A stretch of 64,000 nt of DNA from positions 372,001 through 436,000 of the forward strand of contig NZ_JBPZHB010000002.1 of the NCBI RefSeq assembly GCF_051857545.1. The letters run 5' to 3'. The translations under genes were made by a program, and so were the position numbers. How positions within the stretch are numbered: the first letter of the stretch is position 1; every line of letters begins with the position of its first letter. Under the pieces are notes generated by a model. The model ran no database searches. It worked only from the letters and a program-made list of their open reading frames with translations, and was not told the origin of the DNA. Shown here one piece after another: positions 51,669 through 60,519 of the stretch. The stretch comes from Larkinella sp051857545. GTDB taxonomy: Bacteria > Bacteroidota > Bacteroidia > Cytophagales > Spirosomataceae.

Positions 51669-52166
51669 ATGAAACCCCTGCTATCCACCACCGTTCCACG
51701 AACGGAACGTCTGCTGAATGCCCTGACCCTGTTCCTGCTCGTCGGGCAGGTGGTTCTGATCATTGGGTATTATGCCCAACTGCCCGAAACCATCCCCGTC
51801 CATTTTGGTCTGGCCGGAAAACCGGATCGCTGGGGTGGTCGCGGGCAACTGTTCATTGTGCCGGGACTTTCGGTGTTTGTTTTTCTGTTATTCTGGAGCT
51901 TCCGTTCCATCCCGATCGATCTTTACAACATGCCGTTTCCAATTACACCCGAAAATCGGGACCGTCAATTGCGGAATGCAAACGAAATGCTGGCTATGCT
52001 GTCGCTGGCATTTATGACCTTCATGATCTGGACGCTCTGGAACTGGTTGCTGGCGGCATCGAATATCGATCCAATTCATACGAAAGGGATTCCAATCGTT
52101 CTTTTTGTATTGACTTTGATCGGTATTTCTGTTTTTTATGCCGTCCGGGTCTATCGGTGGAAATGA
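51669..52166 (+). CDS. DUF1648 membrane protein
   Basis: 165 residues, about four TM segments. YYAQLPETIPVHFGLAGKPDRWG is the DUF1648 signature (LP..IP.HF...G..D.WG), found in SdpI-like immunity proteins and uncharacterised membrane proteins. It lies 10 bp behind the MATE gene and is probably translated with it. Function unknown; not long enough to be a full SdpI. Confidence 0.88.
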   Translation: MKPLLSTTVPRTERLLNALTLFLLVGQVVLIIGYYAQLPETIPVHFGLAGKPDRWGGRGQLFIVPGLSVFVFLLFWSFRSIPIDLYNMPFPITPENRDRQLRNANEMLAMLSLAFMTFMIWTLWNWLLAASNIDPIHTKGIPIVLFVLTLIGISVFYAVRVYRWK

Positions 52167-52177
52167 CGGTGTTGTCC

Positions 52178-52360
52178 CTACGCAGCGTCTTTTGTGCTGC
52201 GAATCAGGCTGATTCCGGAAAAGAAAAAAATACCGCCCATGATGAGGTAAATCCAGGACGCCCGGGCAACGCCCCCGCTGGTGAGATCCATGCCGCCGTA
52301 GATGAGGCCGATTAGTCCGGCCAATGTCAGTATAATTCCGAAAATGCTTTTTACGCTCAT
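52178..52360 (-). CDS. Small two-span membrane protein
   Basis: 60 residues: FGIILTLAGLIGLIYGGMDL and WIYLIMGGIFFFSGISLI are two TM helices joined by a short loop, with a charged end RSTKDAA. Gly-rich helices as in small DUF3185-like membrane proteins. Convergent with the DUF1648 gene, 11 bp away. Confidence 0.65.
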   Translation of the reverse strand: MSVKSIFGIILTLAGLIGLIYGGMDLTSGGVARASWIYLIMGGIFFFSGISLIRSTKDAA

Positions 52361-52527
52361 TGTCGTTCAAGTGAGTGGTTTGTAGGCTATAAACTATTTT
52401 TGGTGAAAATTGTCTGCTGTGGAGATGGGATCTTTTTTCGGGGCTGATGAACTGCGGTCGGCCTTTTGTTTTTTTTCAAGACATTCGTTCCTAATTTCGC
52501 CGGTTCCCAGACCGGTTTTCGCCTTTT
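52361..52527. other. Divergent gap before the fused oxidase
   Basis: 167 bp between the small membrane protein and the oxidase gene. No clear promoter boxes or repeats were recognised. Confidence 0.3.
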
Positions 52528-55482
52528 ATGTTTAAAATTCCCGCCCCTACCTTTTCATCACTCGCACAGTCGTTCGAGGGAGAACTCTACCACGACCAAT
52601 CTCCCGAACACGAAGCCATGCGCCTGCTCTATGCGACGGACGCGTCGGTGTATCAGGAAAAACCGCTGGCCGTTGCCCTTCCCAAAACGCCGGAAGACAT
52701 CAAACGGCTGGTGCGGTTTGCCCGCCAAAACCAGACGTCACTGATTCCGAGAGCCGCCGGAACGTCGCTGGCCGGGCAGGTAGTCGGTGGGGGAATCGTA
52801 GCCGACTGTTCCAAATATTTTTCGAACGTACTGGAAATCAATTCCGAAGCGGGATGGGTTCGGGTTCAGCCGGGTGTGATCCGCGACGATCTGAATGCAG
52901 TTTTAAAACCGCACGGTTTGATGTTTGGCCCGGAAACCTCCACTGCCAGCCGGGCGATGGTCGGAGGAATGATCGGCAATAATTCCTGCGGGCTGCACTC
53001 GATTGTCTGGGGCAGCACGCGCAATCATTTGCTGGAAGTGAAAGCGATTTTAAGCGATGGTGCCGAAGTGACGTTCCGGAGTTTGAGTCGTGACGAATTT
53101 GACGGCAAATGCCGGGGTGTTGGGGTCGTGAGTCCGCTCGAACAGCGGTTGTATCAACAGGTTCGCGACCTGCTCAGTGGATCACAAAATCAGAAACAGA
53201 TCCGGGCCGGTTTTCCCAAGCCGACCATCACCCGCCGGAATACGGGCTACGCGCTCGATGAATTACTGCCGTTTTTTGAGCAAAATCCCGACCAGACCTT
53301 CAACTTCTGCAAACTCATTGCGGGCTCGGAAGGAACGCTGTGTTTTATTACCGAAGCCAAACTGAACCTGCTGCCGTTGCCGCCGAAAAAAAGTGCATTG
53401 GTTTGCGCCCATTTTGTCACCATCCGGCAATCGCTGGAAGCCAATCTGGTGGCGCTGGAGCACCGCTGCTCGGCTTCTGAACTGGTCGACGATTACATTC
53501 TGCAATTGACCAAAGGCAACATCGAGCAGGCCAAAAACCGGGATTTTGTCGAGGGTGATCCCAAGGCGGTATTGATGGTCGAGTTTTTTGATGATACCGT
53601 TGAAGCCGTCACCGGAAAAGCCAATCGCCTTATTACTGCGTTGAAGGAGAAAGGGTTAGGTTACGCCTTTCCGATTTTGTTCGATCAGGAAGCGGTGAAA
53701 GCCTGGAACCTGCGGAAGGCCGGGTTGAGCATCATGTATAACATTCCGGGCGATGATAAACCGGCGAACGTTATCGAAGATTGCGCCGTGGATGTCCGCG
53801 ATCTGCCCGATTACATTGACGAATTGGACCGAATGGCCGCCGAAAAGCACGGCCTGACGCTCGAATATTCGGCCCACGCCGGTGCGGGAGAACTCCATGT
53901 GCTGCCGTTGATCAACCTGAAATCGAATGAAGGCCGGTTGCAGTTTCGGGCCTTGCTGGCCGATACGGCGGAGCTGGTAAAAAAATACGGTGGTTCGCTG
54001 TCGGGCGAACACGGCGACGGGCGCTTGCGGGGTGAGTTTATTCCGTACATGATTGGCGACGCTAACTTTCAGTTGGTGCAGGACATCAAGCGGATGTGGG
54101 ACCCGCAGCGCATTTTTAATCCGGGGAAAATTGTGGATACCCCGCCGATGAACGAATTTTTGCGGTATCAGCCCGATCAGAAACCGGTTCCGATCGACAC
54201 TATTTTTGATTTTTCGGCGGAAGACGGCATTCTCAATCTGGCCGAAAAATGCAGCGGATCAGGGGATTGTCGAAAAACCGCTGTCACAGGGGGAACGATG
54301 TGTCCCAGCTACATGGCAACCCGCCGGGAGCGGGACACCACCCGGGCGCGGGCTAACATCCTCCGCCAGTTTCTGACCAACTCCAGCAAGGCCAACCAGT
54401 TCGATCACGAAGAAATCAAGGAAGTGATGGATCTGTGTTTGTCCTGCAAAGGGTGCAAATCCGAGTGTCCGTCGAGTGTCGATATCAGCCGGATGAAAGC
54501 GGAGTTTTTGCAGCATTATTACGACGCCAACGGAACGCCCTTGCGCTCCCGTCTGATTGGTAATTTTACGAAACTGATGTCGCTGGCGAGTGTGGCTCCC
54601 TGGGCGTACAACGCGATTTATGACACGCCCGCGCTTCGGCGGATTGCCAACCGGATGGCCGGTTTTCACCCGGATCGAACCATGCCGGAACTGGCGGGAA
54701 CGACCTTGAAGAAATGGTGGAAAAACCGGGACGTTCCGGCGCATAAAAACCGCCAAACCGTCTACCTCTTCTGCGATGAATTTACGAATTACAACGACGT
54801 GGAAGTCGGACAGAAAACTATCCAACTGCTTGAACGACTGGGCTATGACGTGATCATTCCCGACCATCTGGAAAGCGGACGGACGTATCTTTCGAAAGGC
54901 CTGGTGCGGGATGCGCAGAAGATAGCCATCGAAAACGTAAACCGCTTGAAGGACCTGATCACGGCTGAAACCCCGTTGATCGGCATCGAACCGTCGGCCA
55001 TTCTGGGATTCCGGGACGAATACGCGGATTTGATGCCTGCGGAATTAAAAGCAGCCGCCCAGCATCTGGCCAAGCATTCGTTGCTGGTCGATGAATTCAT
55101 TGCACAGGAAATGGACAAGGGCAACATTACCAAAACCGCCTTCACGTCCGAAAAACGACTGATCAAGCTACACGGACACTGCCACCAGAAAGCCCTGGCC
55201 TCGCAGGTGCCAACGAAAAGAATGCTGTCATTGCCCGAAAACTATGAGGTGCAACTGATTCCTTCCGGTTGCTGCGGGATGGCGGGGTCGTTTGGCTACG
55301 AAAAAGAACACTACACGCTGTCGATGCAGGTGGGTGAACTGGTGTTGTTTCCGACGGTCCGTGAGCAGCCCGCCGAGGTGCTCATTGCCGCGCCCGGAAC
55401 CAGTTGCCGCCATCAGATCAAAGACGGAACGGGGCGAGTGGCCCAACATCCGGCGGAAATCCTGTTCGAAGCCCTGAACTAG
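52528..55482 (+). CDS. Fused FAD-linked oxidase / Fe-S protein (D-lactate or 2-hydroxyacid dehydrogenase, YdiJ/GlcDF type)
   Basis: 984 residues: a GlcD-like FAD PCMH domain (about 40-270; PRAAGTSLAGQVVG and GGMIGNNSCGLHS), the FAD-oxidase C-terminal domain (about 280-535; SGEHGDGRLRGEF), then a GlcF-like part with CSGSGDCRKT...CPSYMATRRE and CLSCKGCKSECPSSVD ligating two [4Fe-4S] clusters, and cysteine-rich CCG domains (HGHCHQKAL, PSGCCGMAGSFGYEKEHY). It oxidises a D-2-hydroxy acid such as lactate and passes electrons to the respiratory chain. Exact substrate not readable. Monocistronic by its neighbours. Confidence 0.93.
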   Translation: MFKIPAPTFSSLAQSFEGELYHDQSPEHEAMRLLYATDASVYQEKPLAVALPKTPEDIKRLVRFARQNQTSLIPRAAGTSLAGQVVGGGIVADCSKYFSNVLEINSEAGWVRVQPGVIRDDLNAVLKPHGLMFGPETSTASRAMVGGMIGNNSCGLHSIVWGSTRNHLLEVKAILSDGAEVTFRSLSRDEFDGKCRGVGVVSPLEQRLYQQVRDLLSGSQNQKQIRAGFPKPTITRRNTGYALDELLPFFEQNPDQTFNFCKLIAGSEGTLCFITEAKLNLLPLPPKKSALVCAHFVTIRQSLEANLVALEHRCSASELVDDYILQLTKGNIEQAKNRDFVEGDPKAVLMVEFFDDTVEAVTGKANRLITALKEKGLGYAFPILFDQEAVKAWNLRKAGLSIMYNIPGDDKPANVIEDCAVDVRDLPDYIDELDRMAAEKHGLTLEYSAHAGAGELHVLPLINLKSNEGRLQFRALLADTAELVKKYGGSLSGEHGDGRLRGEFIPYMIGDANFQLVQDIKRMWDPQRIFNPGKIVDTPPMNEFLRYQPDQKPVPIDTIFDFSAEDGILNLAEKCSGSGDCRKTAVTGGTMCPSYMATRRERDTTRARANILRQFLTNSSKANQFDHEEIKEVMDLCLSCKGCKSECPSSVDISRMKAEFLQHYYDANGTPLRSRLIGNFTKLMSLASVAPWAYNAIYDTPALRRIANRMAGFHPDRTMPELAGTTLKKWWKNRDVPAHKNRQTVYLFCDEFTNYNDVEVGQKTIQLLERLGYDVIIPDHLESGRTYLSKGLVRDAQKIAIENVNRLKDLITAETPLIGIEPSAILGFRDEYADLMPAELKAAAQHLAKHSLLVDEFIAQEMDKGNITKTAFTSEKRLIKLHGHCHQKALASQVPTKRMLSLPENYEVQLIPSGCCGMAGSFGYEKEHYTLSMQVGELVLFPTVREQPAEVLIAAPGTSCRHQIKDGTGRVAQHPAEILFEALN

Positions 55483-55501
55483 AAACCGGAATCAAGAACA
55501 C

Positions 55502-56383
55502 TTATTCCACACAGTTGTACTGGTACGTTTGCCGGTAGTGCCGGTCGGCGGGAAAGGTGTCGGCCGGAACCGACAAGCGGGAAAGTTGAATGGCCTGAAG
55601 CGGGTTGAAATTTACATCATAATTGGTCGTAAACTGACTGGATTCCTGCAGGATAACAGCTCCGTTGGTATCCTTGGTTTTTCGGATAAATCCCTTACAG
55701 TCATAACGTTGCAAGTATCGTGCGACGTCTGCTTCGGTGGGGTTGGTCAGAGCCAGCAGGGCCAGCACAATGGCCTGCCCCGAGTCGTAAAAGGGCGAAT
55801 GATTGTCGGCACTTTGCTCAAACGTCAATTCTTCTTCGGTTCGTGAACCATCTTTGTACCCATTCTGAACCGATTGTGAAACCAGATCTACGGTATTCCG
55901 GGCAATGGTATCGTACGAGAACTGAAACGTCCGGCTGGCAATGAAGGAATTGGTCGGCAACGTCACCCGCGTTTCGACCAGGCGGATTAAACGGACCGTA
56001 CGATCAACGGAATCGTAAAAAAGTGAAAACACGGATTGTTCCTTGTTGTTGACCACATACGATGCTTTTTCGACGCGTTCGAGGGCATTGTAATCGAGAC
56101 TCAGTACGATCGAACGGTCTTCGGTATAAGCGGATGCGATTTTTCCGCCCAAGTAGTCAAATCGAAATGAAATAGAGCGGTCGGGTGTCGTACTGGTATA
56201 TGAAGTGAGCTGGCCATTGTTATAGGCAAAGGTTTGTCGGCCAGTTTCCTGCTGATCATCATCTTTTTGCTGATAGCGAACCAGTTCAGTAACCAGACAA
56301 ACCGTGTCGGCCGGACTGGGGTCTTTGAGCGTACAAGCAACAAACATCAGGGCTATCCCTCCGTAGCCAAACCATTTTTTCAT
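55502..56383 (-). CDS. Lipoprotein with YD-like beta repeats
   Basis: 293 residues from MKKWFGYGGIALMFVACTLKD, an SpII signal with Cys17. The mature protein consists of repeated beta segments (GRQTFAYNNGQLTSYTS, FRFDYLGGKIASAY, LSLDYNALERVEKAS), resembling DUF4595/YD-repeat-like lipoproteins of Bacteroidota. No enzymatic motif. The frame extends 39 codons upstream into the region facing mcrB, but those residues are not signal-like. It is divergent from mcrB with 93 bp between starts. Confidence 0.8.
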   Translation of the reverse strand: MKKWFGYGGIALMFVACTLKDPSPADTVCLVTELVRYQQKDDDQQETGRQTFAYNNGQLTSYTSTTPDRSISFRFDYLGGKIASAYTEDRSIVLSLDYNALERVEKASYVVNNKEQSVFSLFYDSVDRTVRLIRLVETRVTLPTNSFIASRTFQFSYDTIARNTVDLVSQSVQNGYKDGSRTEEELTFEQSADNHSPFYDSGQAIVLALLALTNPTEADVARYLQRYDCKGFIRKTKDTNGAVILQESSQFTTNYDVNFNPLQAIQLSRLSVPADTFPADRHYRQTYQYNCVE

Positions 56384-56476
56384 GTGTAAAGATGCCCAGA
56401 ACAACAATGAACCGCCAAAATACGAACTATTTATCAAAATGTCGTAGTTTCGACAGGCGGGATACCAAACCAGACT

Positions 56477-58060
56477 ATGACCCTGACCCAGCAGCGACAC
56501 CAGCTTCTTGAAAAATTACGGACCATCGATCAGCCGGAAGCGGCCCGGAAATACTTCGGGTTGCTTAAGGAACTGATCGATATGGTCAATCTGCCCAATG
56601 GCGATGCCCGGCTGGCGTTTGTGGTCGACCGGGATCGGAAGGGCATTTCGGCACACATCAACTTTTTCCTGGCCCTGCGCTTGTTCCGACCACGTCAGGG
56701 TGAGATCGAATACTGGCTCACGGTGAAGAAAGGATGCCGGGAGCGGATCGAATCGATCGCGGTGGTGGATGTGGTGCCGTTGTCGGAGAAGTCGGATTAT
56801 ATTTCCATCGTGATTGGGCAATCGTCGGATCATTTGCTGAACCATCCCGTGCTGCGGAGCTGCTGGGAAGATTGCCTGATGGAGCTGCTGGTGACGACCA
56901 AACGCGGTCCGCATACGGCCAGTCATAACCCGTTTATTTACCAGGCTGCTGATGATGAGGCCATTCGGGGTGAGATCATGACGGCCCTGCTTCGGCCTGA
57001 TCGGTCGACGGATGATTGGGATCGGGTGGCGGAAGAACCGGAAGTGTATGAAAAAACCGTTGCGGCCAGACCTGCTATTCCCCAGAATTTTATTCTTTTC
57101 GGCCCACCCGGTACCGGCAAATCGTACGAAGCCCGACAACTGAGCCAGGCTTTTTCCAGCGAATGGATTACGTTCCATCCGTCGTTTGGTTACGAAGAGT
57201 TTCTGGAAGGAATCCGGCCCGAAACCCGTGGCGGGCAGATCAGCTATAAAGTAGGCAAAGGTATTTTCTACAAGTCGTGTCTGGCTGCTCTCCAAAAAGC
57301 CGGGTATGCCACGATGGCCGATTGCCTGAACGATTCGGCCGAAAACCGGCAGCGAAAACTGGCGCAGGCGGATGCGCAGGTGCTGGTCATCGACGAAATC
57401 AACCGGGCTAATATCTCCAGGGTTTTTGGTGAACTGATCACCCTGATCGAGCCCGACAAACGGCTGGGAGCCGCCCATGAAGTAGAATTGACGTTGCCCT
57501 ACTCGCAGGAGCGGTTTGGGGTTCCGGCCAACCTGTACATTGTGGCCACCATGAATACCGCCGACCGTTCTATTGCCTTGTTAGACATTGCCTTGCGTCG
57601 CCGGTTTCATTTTCGGGAGGTTTTGCCCGACCCTACGCTGCTTTCCGTGGTCGATGGGGTCGATCTGGGCGAAGTATTGCGACTGGTGAACGAACGAATT
57701 GAATACCTGTACGACCGCGATCACCTGATTGGTCATGCTTATCTGATGAACATTCAGTCACATGCCGAACTCTGCGATGCGTTCAGTGACCGGATTATAC
57801 CGTTGTTGCAGGAATATTTTTACAACGACTGGCGGAAGATTCAGTTCGTTTTGGGCGATAATCCGGCCTGGGGGAAAGCCCCCGATCAGAAATTAATTTG
57901 GGTAAAAAAGCAGTATCGACCGGCTTTAACCAAAGAAGTTTTTGGGGAAGAACCGGATGACCTGACCGAAGTGGTTACGTTTGAAATCAATCCACATCTG
58001 CTCCGGCGTCAGTATGAGCAGGTGCCGAAAGAAGCCTTTATTTCTATTTATCAAAAATAA
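56477..58060 (+). CDS. mcrB: McrB-type AAA+ GTPase of a modification-dependent restriction system
   Basis: 527 residues. The C-terminal AAA+ module has the McrB set: Walker A FGPPGTGKSYEA (near 210), Walker B VLVIDEINRANISRVFGEL (near 305) and the diagnostic VATMNTADRSIALLDIALRRRF (near 357). The N-terminal ~190 residues, which should recognise DNA, are not a family I know (GDARLAFVVDRDRKGIS, YWLTVKKGCRE). McrB translocates DNA and needs the nuclease McrC. The mcrC homologue is 4.5 kb downstream on the same strand rather than adjacent. The next frame starts on the last base but its product begins 96 bp later. Confidence 0.9.
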   Translation: MTLTQQRHQLLEKLRTIDQPEAARKYFGLLKELIDMVNLPNGDARLAFVVDRDRKGISAHINFFLALRLFRPRQGEIEYWLTVKKGCRERIESIAVVDVVPLSEKSDYISIVIGQSSDHLLNHPVLRSCWEDCLMELLVTTKRGPHTASHNPFIYQAADDEAIRGEIMTALLRPDRSTDDWDRVAEEPEVYEKTVAARPAIPQNFILFGPPGTGKSYEARQLSQAFSSEWITFHPSFGYEEFLEGIRPETRGGQISYKVGKGIFYKSCLAALQKAGYATMADCLNDSAENRQRKLAQADAQVLVIDEINRANISRVFGELITLIEPDKRLGAAHEVELTLPYSQERFGVPANLYIVATMNTADRSIALLDIALRRRFHFREVLPDPTLLSVVDGVDLGEVLRLVNERIEYLYDRDHLIGHAYLMNIQSHAELCDAFSDRIIPLLQEYFYNDWRKIQFVLGDNPAWGKAPDQKLIWVKKQYRPALTKEVFGEEPDDLTEVVTFEINPHLLRRQYEQVPKEAFISIYQK

Positions 58061-58155
58061 TGGCGTATCGGTGGACGAAAGTTCACGTTTTTGTGTTACA
58101 GTTTTCTGTTCACCACAAAAAAGTAGAATTTAATTCTGCGGGTCCGTCAAAAATT

Positions 58156-59187
58156 ATGAAAGCTCTCGTCCTAACTGAGTACAAACACTTTGAATTACAA
58201 GACCTTCCCCGCCCCAGCCCCGGCCCATCCGATGTGCTGGTGAAGGTCCAGGCCGTAGGGATTTGCGGCAGCGACGTCCACGGCATGGACGGCAGCAGTG
58301 GCCGGCGGATTCCTCCCATTGTGATGGGGCACGAAGCCGCCGGGATCGTGGTGGAAACCGGCGAAAACGTTAAAAATTGGCACATTGGCGACCGGGTAAC
58401 CTTCGACTCCACCGTCTATTCCTTAGACGATTGGTACAGTCGGAAAGGCATGTATAACCTCAGTGACGGTCGTGAAGTCCTGGGGGTTTCAACCCCGGAT
58501 TTTCGTCGGCAGGGGGCTTTTGCAGAGTTTATCGTGGTGCCGCAGCACATCCTCTACCAGATTCCCGACAACGTCAGCTATACACAGGCAGCTTTGGTCG
58601 AGCCGGTGGCGGTGGCGTTGCACGCCCTGAGTCTGACGCCCATTCAGGTGAACGATACGGCGGTGGTCGTGGGTTCGGGCATGATTGGCCTCTTCATCAT
58701 TCAGGCGCTGAAACTGGCGGGGTGTGGTTCCATCATCGCTGTCGATCTGGACGATGATCGCCTGGCGCTGGCGCTGAAACTCGGTGCAACCGTCGGTCTC
58801 AATGCCCGTGAGAAAGACGTTACGGCGGAGGTTCAGGCCTTGACCCACGGACGCGGGGCCGATGTTTCGTTTGAAGTCGTTGGCATTGCGCCCGCTGTAA
58901 AAACCGCCATCGACTGCGTTCGGAAAGGCGCAACGGTGACGCTGGTGGGGAATCTGTCGAAATCGGTGGAAGTGTCGTTGCAGGCCATCGTGACCCGTCA
59001 GTTGCGGTTGCAGGGCTCCTGCGCCATCAACGGCGAATACGAAGCGGCTCTGGCACTGATTTCGTCCGGTAAAATCGACGTCGAAGCCATTCTGAGCGCG
59101 GAAGTGCCCCTGACCGAAGGAGCCAGTTGGTTCCAGCGGTTGTATGAAAAAGAAAAAGGATTGATCAAGGTGGTGTTGAAGCCATAA
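58156..59187 (+). CDS. Zinc-dependent dehydrogenase of the MDR superfamily (polyol/threonine type)
   Basis: 343 residues from MKALVLTEYKHFELQDLP; a longer frame starts at the mcrB end but lacks similarity. Catalytic zinc: Cys in VGICGSDVHG, His-Glu in VMGHEAAGI and Glu in ALVEPVAVALHAL. NAD(P) binding: VVGSGMIGLFIIQALK. The lobe that normally holds four cysteines for structural zinc (CGxCxxC) reads STVYSLDDWYSRKGMYNLS with none, so structural zinc is absent. Substrate probably a polyol or sugar alcohol; the Gfo/Idh gene 1.3 kb downstream fits a sugar-related context. Confidence 0.9.
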   Translation: MKALVLTEYKHFELQDLPRPSPGPSDVLVKVQAVGICGSDVHGMDGSSGRRIPPIVMGHEAAGIVVETGENVKNWHIGDRVTFDSTVYSLDDWYSRKGMYNLSDGREVLGVSTPDFRRQGAFAEFIVVPQHILYQIPDNVSYTQAALVEPVAVALHALSLTPIQVNDTAVVVGSGMIGLFIIQALKLAGCGSIIAVDLDDDRLALALKLGATVGLNAREKDVTAEVQALTHGRGADVSFEVVGIAPAVKTAIDCVRKGATVTLVGNLSKSVEVSLQAIVTRQLRLQGSCAINGEYEAALALISSGKIDVEAILSAEVPLTEGASWFQRLYEKEKGLIKVVLKP

Positions 59188-59204
59188 CCAACCTGCTCCC
59201 AGGT

Positions 59205-59540
59205 CGATAATTTCGATATTCGTTATTCAACATTCAGAAGTTGTTTGAATTAAGGCCGGAGGCCTGTCCTGTCAATAGGCAACCTACATCAGCTAGTGGT
59301 AGCTCCGGAGGAGCGGCCTGAAAATGTTTATAGACCGCTCCTCCGGGGCTACCACTAGCTGATGTAGGTTGCCTATTGACAGACCGCCCTTCCAGGGCTC
59401 TTTCCGATCAACTCAAACTGCTTGTCAGTGTTCGATATTCAAGTCAGGCCAATGAAAGGACTGTGTCTAAGTATTGAATAACGAATATCGAACACCAAAT
59501 AACGAATATCGAATAACGAACACTGAATAACGAAAAATCA
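59205..59540. repeat. Composite element I: 48-bp hairpin inside CGAATATCGAATAAC words
   Basis: Centre: arms 59269-59316 and 59335-59382 are complementary at 47 of 48 positions (one T/G wobble) with an 18-nt loop; the top of the stem is CTCCGGAGGAGCGG. Flanks: words of the type GAATAACGAATATCGAACAC repeat from 59470 to 59535, with their complement (CGATATTCGTTATTCAAC) at 59214. So the element is a hairpin within a word-palindrome. It lies between the convergent dehydrogenase and lipoprotein genes. Confidence 0.88.
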
Positions 59541-59561
59541 GTAAGGGTAAATCTTCCTGGT

Positions 59562-59978
59562 TTAGGGGGCAGCCTCATAACGAAGCGAATACATCGAAGC
59601 GCCGTCGTGCGAGTAATCGATCACCAGATCGGTATCGCTGAGCAGCAGAATGTGAAGTTCGGAAATCGCAACACAACTCATACCGGCACAGTACGGGCCG
59701 TTACTTCCGGTTTTAACCACTTTCAGAATGGACTTTTGCCGGGTTAATTCCGTTGGAGAGCAGCAAAGATTAGCCTGATTTTCGTATTTAACGGTTCCAT
59801 CGGCCACAAACTCAATCACTTCCGGCGGGGTCAACGTCCGCCAGTTTTTCCCGTTTTTTCCTATTTCCACCGCTTTCCAGCGTTTATAGAGTTTATCGGA
59901 GGGCGAAACGTAGGTGTCCGACTGGTCGCAAGCCAGAAAAACCATTGCGGTGAACAGAACGTAAAGGGCGGTTTTCAT
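59562..59978 (-). CDS. Lipocalin-like small lipoprotein, copy 2
   Basis: 138 residues starting MKTALYVLFTAMVFLACDQSD (lipobox, Cys17). The mature protein shares a framework with the upstream neighbour: SPSDKLYKRWKAVEIGKNG, VIEFVADGTVKYEN, NLCCSPTELTRQ, LKVVKTG and CAGMSC. The W-x-x-V-E opening and DG turn are typical of lipocalin-like DUF4488-type folds. Function unknown; tandem with copy 1, 38 bp apart. Confidence 0.8.
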   Translation of the reverse strand: MKTALYVLFTAMVFLACDQSDTYVSPSDKLYKRWKAVEIGKNGKNWRTLTPPEVIEFVADGTVKYENQANLCCSPTELTRQKSILKVVKTGSNGPYCAGMSCVAISELHILLLSDTDLVIDYSHDGASMYSLRYEAAP

Positions 59979-60016
59979 CGGGGGTGAAATAGAGAGAATA
60001 ACAGCGACCGATACGA

Positions 60017-60439
60017 TTAGTTGGCCGGTTTATATTTCATAACATACTGACCAGCCGGGTAGGAGGAGCCAAATACACTCTCCACGATCAATTCGTTAGC
60101 CGTTAACGCAACCAGTTTCAACTCCGAGGGGGATGCGCAATCGACGTACTCACAACCGGGGCCTCCGTATAGTTCAGTAACCTTCAGCGTCTGTTGGTTG
60201 CGTTCAAATCGGACGGGCGAACAGCAGGGCGGTTTGGTGTTGTGATACAGAATGCCGCCATCGCTGCGAAACTCGATTTGCCACACATACGATACCGGTT
60301 TCCAAGTTTCCGTACCACTTTTTGTCTCCACCAACTCCCATTTCCGGTAGAGCCAATCGGAAGGGGAGGCTTCTTGTTTTGATCGGTCACAGGAAGTGGA
60401 AAGGGTTAAAATCAGCGCAAATAAAATCAGTAGTTTCAT
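60017..60439 (-). CDS. Lipocalin-like small lipoprotein, copy 1
   Basis: 140 residues starting MKLLILFALILTLSTSCDRSK (Cys17 lipobox). It aligns with the downstream gene through SPSDWLYRKWELVETKSG, WQIEFRSDGGILYHN, PPCCSPVRFER, LKVTELYGG and CEYVDCASPSELKL; the two share four conserved cysteines that could form disulfides. This is an obvious tandem duplication. The start was moved 14 codons in from a longer frame so that the signal is N-terminal. Confidence 0.8.
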   Translation of the reverse strand: MKLLILFALILTLSTSCDRSKQEASPSDWLYRKWELVETKSGTETWKPVSYVWQIEFRSDGGILYHNTKPPCCSPVRFERNQQTLKVTELYGGPGCEYVDCASPSELKLVALTANELIVESVFGSSYPAGQYVMKYKPAN

Positions 60440-60519
60440 GACTTTTCTACATTTGTAAAGAGGAGCCATTTGGCAAACCAATCGTTGGATTGCATCCTAT
60501 AATTAATTTAATTCTTTTC

